Below, in pieces: positions 1-10,585 of a stretch of DNA of 64,000 nucleotides. Within the stretch, counting starts at the first letter, position 1, and each line of letters begins with the position of its first letter. The notes under the pieces are model-generated. The model did not search any database. It had not been told where the DNA came from and was given only the letters and a program-made list of their open reading frames with translations. Made by a program: the position numbers and the translations under genes. This DNA comes from Turnera subulata (lineage: Eukaryota > Streptophyta > Magnoliopsida > Malpighiales > Passifloraceae): NCBI GenBank assembly GCA_028386065.3, contig JAKUCV010007742.1, positions 65,531-129,530 on the forward strand, given 5' to 3'.

Positions 1-67
1 CAAACTTTTGGGATAGGAGCATAAAAAAAAAAAACAAAAACGAAGTTGTAATTAAGGATACCAACAC

Positions 68-239
68 TTTTTTTTCTTTTTGATATAAACGATTGAGCTT
101 TATTAAGAAGTGAAAAATGTACAGAGTTGTAGGATATACAGAAACAGCCCAAGACGAGAATTACACCAAAGTAAGTAAAGCAAAGGAAAAGGTCGGACAA
201 TCAGAGTACAAGCTAAGTAAAAAACAACCGGCGTTTAGG
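68..239 (-). mobile_element. 5'-truncated LINE 3' end
   Basis: On the minus strand this stretch ends in an A-rich tail preceded by a TTATATCAAAAA motif and an AATAAAGCTC-like stretch, as in plant L1-type LINE 3' ends. It is flanked by an imperfect 14-bp direct repeat (54-67 GGATACCAACACTT, 240-253 GGATACGGACACTT). The matching place upstream of cupin copy 2 (near 2960) has one such site and no insertion. No coding sequence remains. It lies in the promoter region of cupin copy 1. Confidence 0.6.
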
Positions 240-1783
240 AGGATACGGACACTTGTAATTCATCGTATATATTTATCCAAGATCTAGTACTATAGTGATT
301 TTCTACAGAGGTGACATATATCTGTCAAATTTAATCTCGTCCACATGCACAGATGACAAATTTTAGTAGTTTGTGACGATTCAACACGACATCGACTTAT
401 GCCGGATTATCTTTGACTGTTTAGCCAGCCAATTAATGAACTTTGATTTTCCTCAATATGATTTCTTTCTATCTTAATAGTACTCAAGCCTCAAGAGTCA
501 AGGGCCATATATCAGCCAATTTCAAGTTAAAAAAACCAGACCACAGCTACTTGAAGAGTTCAAAGAAAAAGAATTAAGTCTTCAACTCAACTCAACCATG
601 GACTTTGATCTTTCACCGAGGTTTGCTGATGAAGAGGCGTTCAGTGGAGAAGGGGGTACCATCCACACCAGGTCTACCACTGCATTTCCATTGCTTCGCG
701 AGACAAATGTTGGTGCAGGAATGCTTGTTCTTAAACCTCAGTGCTTCATCATTCCCCACAACGCCGGTAACACCAAAATTGGCTATGTTCTTCAAGGTAC
801 GTACACACATATACAAAATTCAGCCCACAACTTAAATATATATTATAACGAGATCAAACAGTAACTGATCTTTTTATTATCTGTATATTGCAGGTACAGA
901 AGGAAGAGTGGGATTGGTGCTCCCTAACTCACCAAAAGAGGCGGTATTTAACCTCAGGAAAGGAGATGTGGTACTAGTACCCTTTGGAATAGTCTCATGG
1001 TGGTACAACAATGGAGACTCAGATCTTATTATGCTATTCGTAGGGGAGACATCCAAGTCCTATTCTCCTGGTCAAATCAGCTACTTCCTTTTAAGTGGAC
1101 TCCAAGCCATCTTGCCTGGATTCTCCACAGAATTCACTTCCAGAGCTTACAAACTCAGCCAAGAAGACGCAAACAAACTTGCCAACAGCCAAAAGGAGAC
1201 GTGATACCAGTACCCCTCGGATCACTCTCATGGTGGTACAACAATGGAGACTCAGAACTTACTGTTGTCTTCTTAGGGGAGACATCCGAGGCCTATGTTC
1301 CTGGTCAATTCACCTACTTCATTTTAACAGGAGGCCTAGGCATCCTGTCAGGATTCTCATCAGAATTCACTTCCAGAGCTTACAAACTCAACCAAGAAGA
1401 TGCAAACAAACTTTCCAAAAGCCAAAAAGGGTTGATGATCGTCAAGCTAGAGGAAGCAGCAGCAAAAGCCATGCCACAGCCTAGTTGTCACCACAAGTTG
1501 GTGTATAACTTAGACAATGCATGTTCACCTGATGATGTTAACGTCAAAGGAGGTGGAACGTTTAAAACATTGACAGCAGATAAGTTTCCTTTCCTTGAAG
1601 AAGTAAGGCTGAGTGTTAACCATGCAAAGCTGGAAGCTAAAGCAATGTACATCCCCTACACATACTGTGGATGGTACAGTTCGGGTTTTTTATGTTTATG
1701 AAGGAAGTGGTAAGGTTCAGGTTGTGGGAATCAATGGCAAGCGAGTCCTGGATGCCACAGTAAAGGCTGGTCAATTGCTTGTC

Positions 1784-2015
1784 GGGATAACCACACCGCG
1801 AGTCCTATATCTTTTCCCAAAATCTCATTTGAGTCCTAAAAAAAAAAAACGACTCATTCGAGTCCTAAAACGTTTGAAAAGTGCACTAAACGAGTCCCCG
1901 AAAACTCGTTTAGTGCACTTTTCAAACGTTTTAGGACTCGAATGAGTTGTTTTTTGTTTTTAGGACTCAAATAAGATTTTGGAAAAAGATATAGGACTCG
2001 CGGTGTGGTTATCCC
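1784..2015. mobile_element. foldback MITE, Mutator-like (10-bp TSD)
   Basis: The element begins GGGATAACCACACCGCGAG and ends with its reverse complement. The two arms (about 112 bp each) match nearly end to end, with a few mismatches and a tiny loop near 1897-1903. It is flanked by a perfect 10-bp direct repeat ATTGCTTGTC (1774-1783 and 2016-2025) that occurs once in the homologous exon of copy 3 apart from one base. A 9-11-bp target duplication is typical of Mutator-like elements. It has no coding capacity. The apparent ORFs across it share a peptide end only because the element is palindromic. Confidence 0.9.
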
Positions 2016-2332
2016 ATTGCTTGTCGTGCTCCCACATTTTTCTGTTGCTATAATTGCTGGAAGTGAAGGAATGGAGTTTGTTTCTATCTTAACATCAACT
2101 AGGTAATTAGTAATCATATCGCACTATATATATTATATTTGATTAATTTGTATTTTATTTAGTCAAAGATTAAGATGGATATCGATCGTCTAAATTAACT
2201 AGAGATCAATTAAAGGTGACCTCGTTGTTGTTTTTTTTTTTTTTTCAATTAAGTGTAGTTGTTTCTTAATTAATATCTCTATAATTTATATCTTCTCCTT
2301 TTCTTAGCACTACGTTTCATTCTTCTGATACC

Positions 2333-2353
2333 TTTTTTTTTTTTTGATATAAT
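2333..2353 (-). mobile_element. LINE tail-only insertion in intron 2 of cupin copy 1
   Basis: A 21-bp poly-T plus GATATAAT insert lies between two perfect copies of CATTCTTCTGATACC (2318-2332 and 2354-2368). The insert equals the terminal TTATATC-poly(A) of the LINE fragment at 68-239 read on the minus strand. It is best read as an extremely 5'-truncated LINE insertion with a 15-bp target duplication, just upstream of the exon 3 acceptor. Confidence 0.7.
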
Positions 2354-3333
2354 CATTCTTCTGATACCTGCTGCAGGCCTGTCGTTGAAGAGCTCGCCAC
2401 AAAGAAGTCAGTGTGGAGTGCTTTATCTCCAATAGTTTCGCAAGTTTCTCTCGACGTGACTCCAGAGTTTGAAGCATTATTCAGGTCCACTATTGAAACG
2501 ACCAGTCTTCTGATTCCGGGCTAATAAATAGTTATCTAAGAAATGCTATTAGTTCAATTCGGGTCCGTACGTTGCCTTTTACAAATTTGTGTTTCTGTTT
2601 TGCATATCTTTCCTTTTGTCGAGTGTGTTTTGCGTGTTGACAATAAGATTGAGTTCTGTATTTACCACCCTCCCCCCCCCCCCAAAAAAAAAACAGACTG
2701 ATCAGTTCTATTTGCTCCAAAGATTCCAAACCAACTAATTACAATGGCCGAAAAGATGATCTCTATACTCAATGACATCTCCACAAAAAGGACATAATGC
2801 ATTATCCCTTGAGATAATATTATTCCTCTCTACCTTGGCTGGAGCACAACCAATCCACACCCATGCATGGATTGCCAACCACATTGCGACGTCCTTTTTA
2901 GAACCAATCTAATTTCATCAAATGTCAAAACTTTTGGGATAATACGAAGTTGTAATTAAGGATACCGTCACTTGCAAAATGGTCTAACCACTGCACATGC
3001 AAACAACAGCTAACCTATGCACACCACCTACACCACCAACCATGAGATTGATCAAAATTCAATGCCACGTTTGGCAACCATTAAAAAGAACAAGAGAATT
3101 AGCATGAAAAAATAAGCTGGAAAAAAAAATAGAGAGAAAATCTTATAAAAGAGAAAAATAATTCATCTTATATATTGATCCAAGATCTAGTACTGAAGTG
3201 ATTTTCTTACAGTGACAACTCTTGGATCCATAGGTTTGTTGGTGGAGCCACTGAGCTAATGGGTGGATATGGTCCTTTCTGTTTACTTTGGGTTGGTATG
3301 TCCCTTTCAATTAATTTCCTCAATAAGGGAAAT

Positions 3334-3372
3334 GGCCAAAATAGTTATGTCACGTCAAAATCTGATCACTTC
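3334..3372 (+). promoter_or_regulatory. conserved upstream block of cupin copies 2 and 3
   Basis: GGCCAAAAT..TTATGTCACGTCAAAATCTGATCACTTC-like sequence is shared almost unchanged with 10547-10585 upstream of copy 3. It contains a bZIP-like TCACGTCA core. The corresponding stretch is missing upstream of copy 1. A regulatory role is inferred from conservation only. Confidence 0.45.
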
Positions 3373-3764
3373 AATTCGATCGTTCATTGCATGAAATGAA
3401 CATGCAGGATCAGAATTGACATATATCTGTCATATTTAATCTCGTCCACATGCTTTTTACGTACCAAAGAAAATTTTCGTCCACATGCAGAAATGACAAA
3501 TTTTAATAATTTGAGACGATGCTATACGATACGACATCGAGTTATGCCGTGTTTATCTTAGACTGTTTAGAGTACCAATTAATGAACTTTGATTTTTTTT
3601 TTTCTCAACAGTGACATGTACGAATGTAATAGAAAAATTTAACACTGCCACATGCCTATCATTATCATACACAATTGTCAAGTGGAACAAAACAAAACAA
3701 TCATCATAACCGTCTCCGTGGGAACACAGAGGAAAAAAAAAAATGTAATGTTATGATGATTTGT

Positions 3765-3773
3765 TATATATAG
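3765..3773 (+). promoter_or_regulatory. TATA box of cupin copy 2
   Basis: TATATATAG lies about 120 bp upstream of the ATG in a segment (TTGTTATATATAGATGCT) also present before copy 3. Copy 1 has diverged here and shows no TATA match. Confidence 0.6.
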
Positions 3774-3893
3774 ATGCTGTCTAAATAGTACTCAAGGCTC
3801 ATGTATCAACCAATTTCAACTTAGAAAGCTAGACATCAGCAAGCTAGCTACTTTGAATTTCAAAGAAAAAGAGCCTTTCAACTCAACTCAGTC

Positions 3894-5272
3894 ATGGATT
3901 TTGATCTTTCACCAAGGTTTGCTGACGAAGAGGCGTTCAGTGGAGAAGGCGGCACCTACCACACCTGGTCCACCACTGCATTTCCATTGCTTGGCGAGGC
4001 AAATGTTGGTGCAGGAATGCTTGTTCTTAAACCTCAGTGTTTCATCCTTCCCCACAACGCTGGTAACACCAAAATTGGTTATGTTCTTCAAGGTACTATT
4101 AATATTGTTCATGTTTAGTCACTGATCTTTTCATTATATACATATTGGATCATGTATTAAAGTAACTATAACCCATATATATATATATATATTGCAGGTA
4201 CTGAAGGAAGAGTGGGATTGGTGCTCCCTAACTCACCAAAAGAGGCAGTATTTAACCTCAGGAAAGGAGATGTGGTACTAGTACCCTTTGGAACAGTCTC
4301 ATGGTGGTACAACAATGGAGACTCAGATCTTATTATGCTATTCGTAGGGGAGACATCCAAGTCCTATGCTCCTGGTCAAATCAGTTACTTCCTTTTAACT
4401 GGACTCCAAGGCATCTTGCCTGGATTCTCCGCAGAATTCACTTCCAGAGCTTACAAACTCAGCCAAGAAGACGCAAACAAACTTGCCAATAGCCAAAAGG
4501 GGACCCTGATAGTCCCGCTAGACGAAGCAACAGCAAAGGCCATGCCTAAGCCTGACCATAAGACTCCCCACAGGTTGGTATACAACATAAACGATGCATG
4601 TTCACCTGATGATCTTAACGTCAGGGGAGGTGGAACACTTAAAACATTAACAGGAGATAAGATACCTTTACTTGAAGAAGTAGGGCTGAGCCTTAACCAT
4701 GGAAGGCTGGAAGCTAAAGCCATGTTCTCCCCTACGTACACTGGGGATAGTACAGTTCGGGCTTTTTATGTTTATAAGGGAAGTGGTAAGGTTCAGGTTG
4801 TCGGAATCAATGGGAAGCAAGTCCTGGATGCCACCATAGAGGCTGGTCAATTGCTTGTTGTGCCAAGACAGTTTACTGTTGCTAAAATTGCTGGCAGTGA
4901 AGGATTGGAGTTCTTCTCTATGCTAACATCGACTAGGTACGTAACATATATATCGCATCATGACTACATTTAATTAGTTTGTACTTTATTTAGTCAAAGA
5001 TTAACATGGATATCGATCGTCTAATTAAATTAAATAACTAGAGATCAATTGAAGGTCTTATATATCTTCTTCTGACCATTAATTAATTAAGCTTCTTTTT
5101 TATGTTGACCTGCTGCTGCAGACCTGACCTTGAAGAGCTTGCCACAAAGAAATCAGTGTGGAGTGCCTTATCTCCAATCGTTTCTCAAGTTTCTCTCAAG
5201 GTGACTCCAGAATTGGAAGCATTATTCAGGTCCAATATTGAAACGAGCAGTCTTCTGATCCCTGGCAAATGA
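3894..5272 (+). CDS. two-cupin 11S-globulin/legumin-like protein (copy 2)
   Basis: Three exons, 3894-4092, 4198-4936 and 5122-5272, all with GT-AG introns, give 362 aa. The protein has two RmlC-like cupin domains (about residues 1-170 and 190-345) and resembles the glutelin type-D-like / At1g07750-At2g28680 family. These are relatives of 11S seed globulins that lack a signal peptide and the Asn-Gly processing site, so they probably stay in the cytosol. No enzymatic role is established for the family that I can name; storage or stress roles are guesses. It is the middle member of a tandem array, followed by a solo LTR. It differs from copy 3 throughout, for example an extra residue or so near the first intron and in the linker, so it is an old duplicate rather than a recent one. 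Confidence 0.92.
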
Positions 5273-6059
5273 ATAGTTATTTAAGTAAGAAATGCCCTAT
5301 AGTTGGGGGGGTCTGCTCAACTCTGTTCCCTTATCCAAATTTATGTGTGTGTCTTTTGCTTGTATGCACCCAGAAAATAAGATGGTGCAGTTATATATGT
5401 ACCAAAAGAAATAAGATGGTGCAGTTATATTATGGAGCAATTACTCAAAGAAACAAAAATTATAAGAAAATAAGTTAAAAAGATTTCACATAATTGTTAA
5501 AGAGACCGGAATTAGCTAGCAACCTCATGATAATAAATCACTCGAGCTCTATGAGCATAAATGGGAATTGAAAAGGAAAATGGAAAATTGAAATGTTTTT
5601 TGGGCATTCATGATTGAGCTACAGGTCTATCATAGACAGGAATTAGCGAGCTCATGACTGCCCCACTATAGTCAGTCTTCCGGCCTCTCGCATATTATTA
5701 TTGTTGTGGGCTGATTTATAGTCTTATATTCTCACCCAGTTCAAGACAATGATATATATGAATAATTAATATTCGTATTGATTCTCTACGTATTGGGTTT
5801 TGTCATTTCAATCGAAAAGAAAGCCCAAACTCATTAATTCAAAAGGCTATATTTTAACTTGTTTTATGGACCATATTCTCTCTTCAAACCTCAAGCCCAG
5901 CATGCATGCATGTCTCTCTTCTATGATTATGATTGTTCAAAAAAAAAATGTCTCTCTTCTCATAACCCAACATGCATATCCACAGCATTACTCTTTTACT
6001 TTTCCCCTTTTTTTTATGAAAAAAGGATATACAGTAAAGCACTAATTATAGAGTGGTTT
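5273..6059. other. AT-rich intergenic DNA
   Basis: 3' flank of cupin copy 2 up to the solo LTR. No gene, and only short chance ORFs. The last bases GGTTT (6055-6059) are the left target-site duplicate of the LTR. Confidence 0.6.
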
Positions 6060-9000
6060 TGTAACGACCCGGGTAAAATTTTCGTGATTTTTACCAAGCT
6101 GTTTTAACTTTTACGGTGGTTAATAAAATTTGATCACGGTTAATCAAGAATTTTACAATCCGAGTTAATTTTCATTATTTTCACTAATACTTCTACTACT
6201 CTCAAATTTTTATTATTGTAATTATTGTCATTTATGTTATTATTTTCCTAAGCGACAATAATAGTAATATTATTATTATTATATTTTTGTTGCAATAGGT
6301 TACTAATTAAATTTTTAAAGAAAATCTTCGATGATTTTTGGCTAAGCTTTTATTTATGAAATTTTCAACGAATTTACTATCTATAAATCCATATTGTTCT
6401 TCCCTTACAAAAAAATTATGTCTAAGTATGGAACACATAGTTTAGTGTAGTTTCGTTCGAAATGACGTAGTTTTGGCGAAGCCAAAACATAAAACACAAG
6501 GAGAGCTGCGTTTTGACCAAAGAGTTGACTGTGGCTTGTGGACACTTAAACGACGTCGTTTTGAGAGCTGACAAGGCAAAAATAATTGTCAGACAGTATC
6601 CTCTCCTTTCTTTTCTTCTTCATTTTTCTTATTCCCATTCCTTCCCATTACCACCTCCACTCTCCCGATTCCCCTCCACCATCTCCATTTCTTTTTTTTC
6701 TTTAATTTATCTCTTCTCCTCCACTTCTTTTTTTTTCCTTATTCCCTTGTTTCTTTCTAATCTCTGCTTTCTTTTTCCTCTTCCTTTTCTCTGATTCTTG
6801 TTCCCCTCAATTTCTTGTTCCCCTCAATTTCTTTTTATTCTCGTCTCCTTCCCCACTTTCCTCATCTCCTTCCCCTTTTCTTTCATTTTTCACCCGATTC
6901 CCACCAACCGTCAACACAACACCAGCTCGACCACCACCATCTGCTTCTCCTTTCTCCGTCACCAACCCCTCTTCCTCACCCCTATTCCCTACTGCCAGTC
7001 ACCGACCCAATCAACAACCAAAAGCCATCGTCGCCGCCTCAACTCCCTCCCCTTCCTTTTTTCCTCTTCGCCGCCTCTACTCCTCTTCCACCTGCCTCTG
7101 CTCGTGACGCGCCGCCTCTGGTAGTGGTCGCCGGGGCGGGACAACCAAGGACCACGACGCCGGCATTCTTCTGCTCGTCGCCGCCAAGAGCCACCACTTA
7201 CCGCCGACCTCCTCTCTCACTGCCTCAGCTCGCTGCCACCACCCCCAAGACGAGCTCGAGACCATCGTGCACAGAGGGCCGCCGCCCTCTCTCTTCGCCT
7301 TCAGCGCCTTCACGAGTTGTTGCTGACCTCTCTCTCACCGCCGCCGTCAGATAGTGCTGCCTTCAGCCGTGCCAAGCTCGACACCACCGGAGGACCAAGC
7401 TGGAGTCGCCACCGTTCCCATGTCCGATCTCTTCTCCCCCTTTCCAGCCGATGCCGATGCCGTGACCAGCGTCCCCTCTCCCTGTCGGGCCAACACGAAC
7501 CGCCGCCGCTCCTGCGTGGTTGTCGGTAAGACCCGACGGCGAGCTTTGCCCCTCTTCCCTTTGATTGTTTTTTTTTCTTCCTTCCCCTAAGTTTGAACTA
7601 ACGGGGTCAATTGTTTGGTTGTGGCTTGTGTTGCTTGAATCGAATCTGGTGGTTGTTTTTGGATTGCGGTTTGGGAGTCGGAGGATGCGTGGGAGTGATG
7701 ACACCGTTGGGGTTGTTGCTAATCGGGTTGAGGTGGTCCTGATTCCGTGGGTGGGATGAGACGTTTGGGTGACGGTGTTGCTGTTGTTGTTGTTGGTTGG
7801 CTAGGAATGAATAGTAACAGAGGAGGAGTTGCCTGCGTGAACAGTAGTTGCCGGAATCCGGCGAGTTTTCTGGCAGCCTCGGGAATTTTCCGGCGAGCTC
7901 GGAAATGAGCCTTTGGGTAAAACCCGAGCCTTGGATCACCCATGTGCATCATTAACGAACCCGAACGATTAAACGGACTCGGACTTTAACGACGGTTAAT
8001 TAAACGAATAATATTATGCTTTTACGTTTTTATTTAAATTTATGCATTTATTTAGTTTATGCTTTTATTTTCCGATTGGGCTATTTAAAAGGCCCATAGT
8101 ATTTAAATTCCCATTTTAATTTTATTTAAGGCCATTAAAATTTAGTTTCCGAATTTATTTATTTTAATGGGCTAATTATAATAAAAGGCCCATATCGTTT
8201 AATTTGAATAAGTCTTTTATTTAATTAGTTCAAGATTGTTTTTATTATTTTCTCGGATGGACTAAACGCAAGTGAAGGTCCCCTGAACTTAATTTCCTAA
8301 TTACGTTAATACGAATCTAATACGTTTAACTACCGTTCCTCTGGGCTAAATAATAATAGGCCCATATCCTATTCTATTCTTATATATATACTACTAATGA
8401 TATTTCATTGGCCAAATAATATTTAGCTATGAATTTGATATGGATTTCGACTATATATATTATTAGCTATATATGTATGATTAAGAGTTAATGATTTAAT
8501 TTATAAACTAAAAACAATATTATTTTTGGATTTAACTATGTATCTATAAGACTTGTATATAACCTGTATAGAATTTATTTTACGACTAAACTATGCTCCA
8601 TTAAGCTACCGTAAATATTATGTTAACATAATAAGTGGTAATATTATTTTAACTATTTATCTAAGACATTATTTTAATAAAGGTTATAATATTTCGACCA
8701 CTAATTTATGTTACCTTACATTCTATTTAAAATTATCGGTATATGTATATTATTCATATACCATTTGGACGTATTTAACGATACCACTATTATATAATCA
8801 TTGGCTACTAAACAAATACGTATTACTACTTTATCGAGTATAAGTACTTTATGGAATATTATATACTTAGTAATATGATTTCTTATATATGATTTAAGCA
8901 ACGTATTTATGTGTATGTATTTTCTTATCATAAGCGACCTAAGGGCCGGGATATCGGCTTGGACGCTCGGATTCGGTTTTTGACTTAATCAAAGTATACT

Positions 9001-10202
9001 TGATATAACCGTTGGATTTAATTAACTCCCGTCAAGTTGGTTGAACTGTTTGGTAAAAAGATAATTGTGGAGATAATAAAATGAACAGATAAGCCGTCTA
9101 AATACTGTTAAATCGGAATCATGCATGATTATTTTTGTTGAGCATTATAAGTGATTGTTGTGTTCCTATATAAACATATAGGGTATCGAGGTTTGACCGG
9201 ATAGCAGTTTCAGAGATATCTCAGGTGAGGATGGATAACCTTTGTTATGTTGCCTGTAATACTTGTGTGCTTTGTTGTTTGATTGAACTGCTGAGATGTT
9301 CACTGTTGATTATTTGTCTGCTGCGATTATTGCTGTTGTGATTGTTGGACTATGATATTGATTCTATAGTTATTGTGATTGTTGTTGGACTATTGACATG
9401 GATAATTGATAAAAGTTGTTGAAATTGGAAATGGGAATTGGATAATTGGAAGTTATGTCGACAACTGTAATGTCACTTGGATAGTAGTGGTCTGACTCGA
9501 TGGGTAGAGACTGTTTGGTGGTGGCCTTGACCTGGGTTCTTGTAGAAGCATGTCTATGCTTGGGATGTCTATCCCGTTGATATATTTGGGATGTCTATCC
9601 CGTGATTATTTTTGGGATGTCTATCCCGTGATTATTTTTGGGATGTCTATCCCTGGGTTCTCTTGATTTTGGTCTGGCACCCGAAATATGTTGATATCCA
9701 GGTCTAACCCCTAGCTTGTCCAGTGACGGGGCCCGGAAGATAAAATTTGCTAATAATATTAAATATTCTTTTGGTCTTGGCTCAGTCTTGTTTGAGATGT
9801 ACTGTTGTCTTACTTGCCTGCGTTTTCCTTACAGTATTACGGTTGCCTGCATATCACTGTTTATCCTTCGTCGGTGAGCACTTCGGACTCACCCCTCGCC
9901 TGCGGGGTTTCATCCCGTAGGATGAGTTGTTTGTAGTGCAGGAACGTACGAGGCAAGCTGCGGCGCACCCCTCGGGCAGGACTCGGATCCATTAATTTGC
10001 ATTTGGAGTTTTGCATATGTTGTTATAAGGTTATAAATGCTTCTGCTGTGCTATTGATATTGATGTACCCGAGGTCGGGTGACTGTTATTATTTTTGGGC
10101 CATTGGGCCGGTTTTCCACTGTATTACACAGTTTGTGCCACGTGTCGGCACTGTTGTTCGGTAAATACTGTGTATTGGGTAATTAGTAGTCGGGGTGTTT
10201 CA
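6060..10202 (+). mobile_element. giant solo LTR, 4143 bp (Gypsy-like, family A, copy 1)
   Basis: It starts TGTAACGACCCGGGTAAAAT and ends GGGGTGTTTCA, i.e. TG...CA, flanked by the 5-bp direct repeat GGTTT (6055-6059, 10203-10207). The start motif does not recur near the end and no gag/pol is present, so it is a solo LTR rather than a full element. It contains a C+T-rich stretch (about 6600-6900), a GC-rich stretch (about 6950-7550) that gives long Pro/Ser/Arg chance ORFs, a 26-bp tandem repeat (9549-9655) and a conserved block (9872-9931) shared with the LTR at 34378. Gypsy affiliation is inferred from size and terminal structure only. Confidence 0.85.
9549..9655 (+). repeat. 26-bp tandem repeat of small palindromes inside the LTR
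   Basis: GGGATGTCTATCCC, itself a hairpin with a GTCT loop, begins at 9562, 9588, 9614 and 9640, exactly 26 bp apart. A degenerate unit precedes it near 9549. Confidence 0.9.
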
Positions 10203-10546
10203 GGTTTTCTCGAAAAACAAATTATAGAGTGGTTTTCTTGACATCAAGAAATCCAAAACTACTCAATTCCTCCTATGTGTATTACCACCACACTAGTAGT
10301 AAAGTGAGTGGTTTTGGAAGACTCACCCACTATACTCAGGTGCACACGACACGGGTCGACTGGATTAGTTGGGGCAAAGCTCCGGATACCTAATGGGAAA
10401 CCAAGTAAAGTAGGTGTTATTTGAAAAAAAATTATTGATATGTAGATATCAGAGATGGAGTTAATATGTCCTAATAGATTTTTATATATTAATTAATAAA
10501 TTTAATATTTGATCACATATATTTCTGTTTTCACAAAAAGGTAAAA

Positions 10547-10585
10547 GGCCAAAAGAATTATGTCACGTCAAAATCTGATCACTTC
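10547..10585 (+). promoter_or_regulatory. conserved upstream block of cupin copy 3
   Basis: Near-identical partner of 3334-3372 with the TGTCACGTCA core, but about 1.45 kb from the ATG here against about 0.5 kb in copy 2. The extra distance comes from additional AT-rich sequence upstream of copy 3. Confidence 0.4.

Larger units (their letters stand above)
598..2524 (+). pseudogene. cupin copy 1: chimeric, frameshifted and MITE-disrupted 11S-like cupin
   Basis: This is homologous to the intact two-cupin genes at 3894 and 12028. Exon 1 is 598-796, exon 2 was 894-2102, exon 3 is 2377-2524 with a TAA stop. In exon 2 the first part (to about 1190) resembles copy 2; at the short homology AAAAGGAG it jumps back to a copy-3-like sequence, repeating about 233 bp (TCTCATGGTGG recurs at 993 and 1226). 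The join is out of frame and hits TGA at 1202-1204. A +1 shift follows near 1650-1670 relative to copy 3. A 232-bp foldback MITE then interrupts the second cupin domain at 1784-2015, and a LINE tail sits in intron 2. No full-length protein can be made. Exon 1 and its splice sites are intact, so a truncated transcript is possible. Confidence 0.93.
2525..3893. other. intergenic; duplicated upstream region of cupin copy 2
   Basis: No gene. From about 2930 the sequence restarts the pattern seen at position 1 (CAAAACTTTTGGGATA, then GAAGTTGTAATTAAGGATACC), marking a tandem duplication unit of about 2.93 kb shared with copy 1. It holds the conserved upstream block at 3334-3372 and the TATA box at 3765-3773. 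Confidence 0.7.

Noticed and set aside
1613..2117. Two ORFs sharing the same C-terminal peptide across cupin copy 1
   Set aside because: The shared peptide is the palindromic MITE read on both strands.
6513..7759. Long ORFs rich in Pro, Ser and Arg as genes
   Set aside because: They lie in the C+T-rich and GC-rich part of the LTR, overlap in several frames and match no family; the corresponding zone of the other LTR behaves the same.
6044..10236. 17-bp repeat as the target duplication of a LINE-like element
   Set aside because: The TG...CA ends and the GGTTT 5-bp duplicate fit an LTR exactly; the 17-bp repeat ends outside these and leaves an unexplained 17-base gap on the right.
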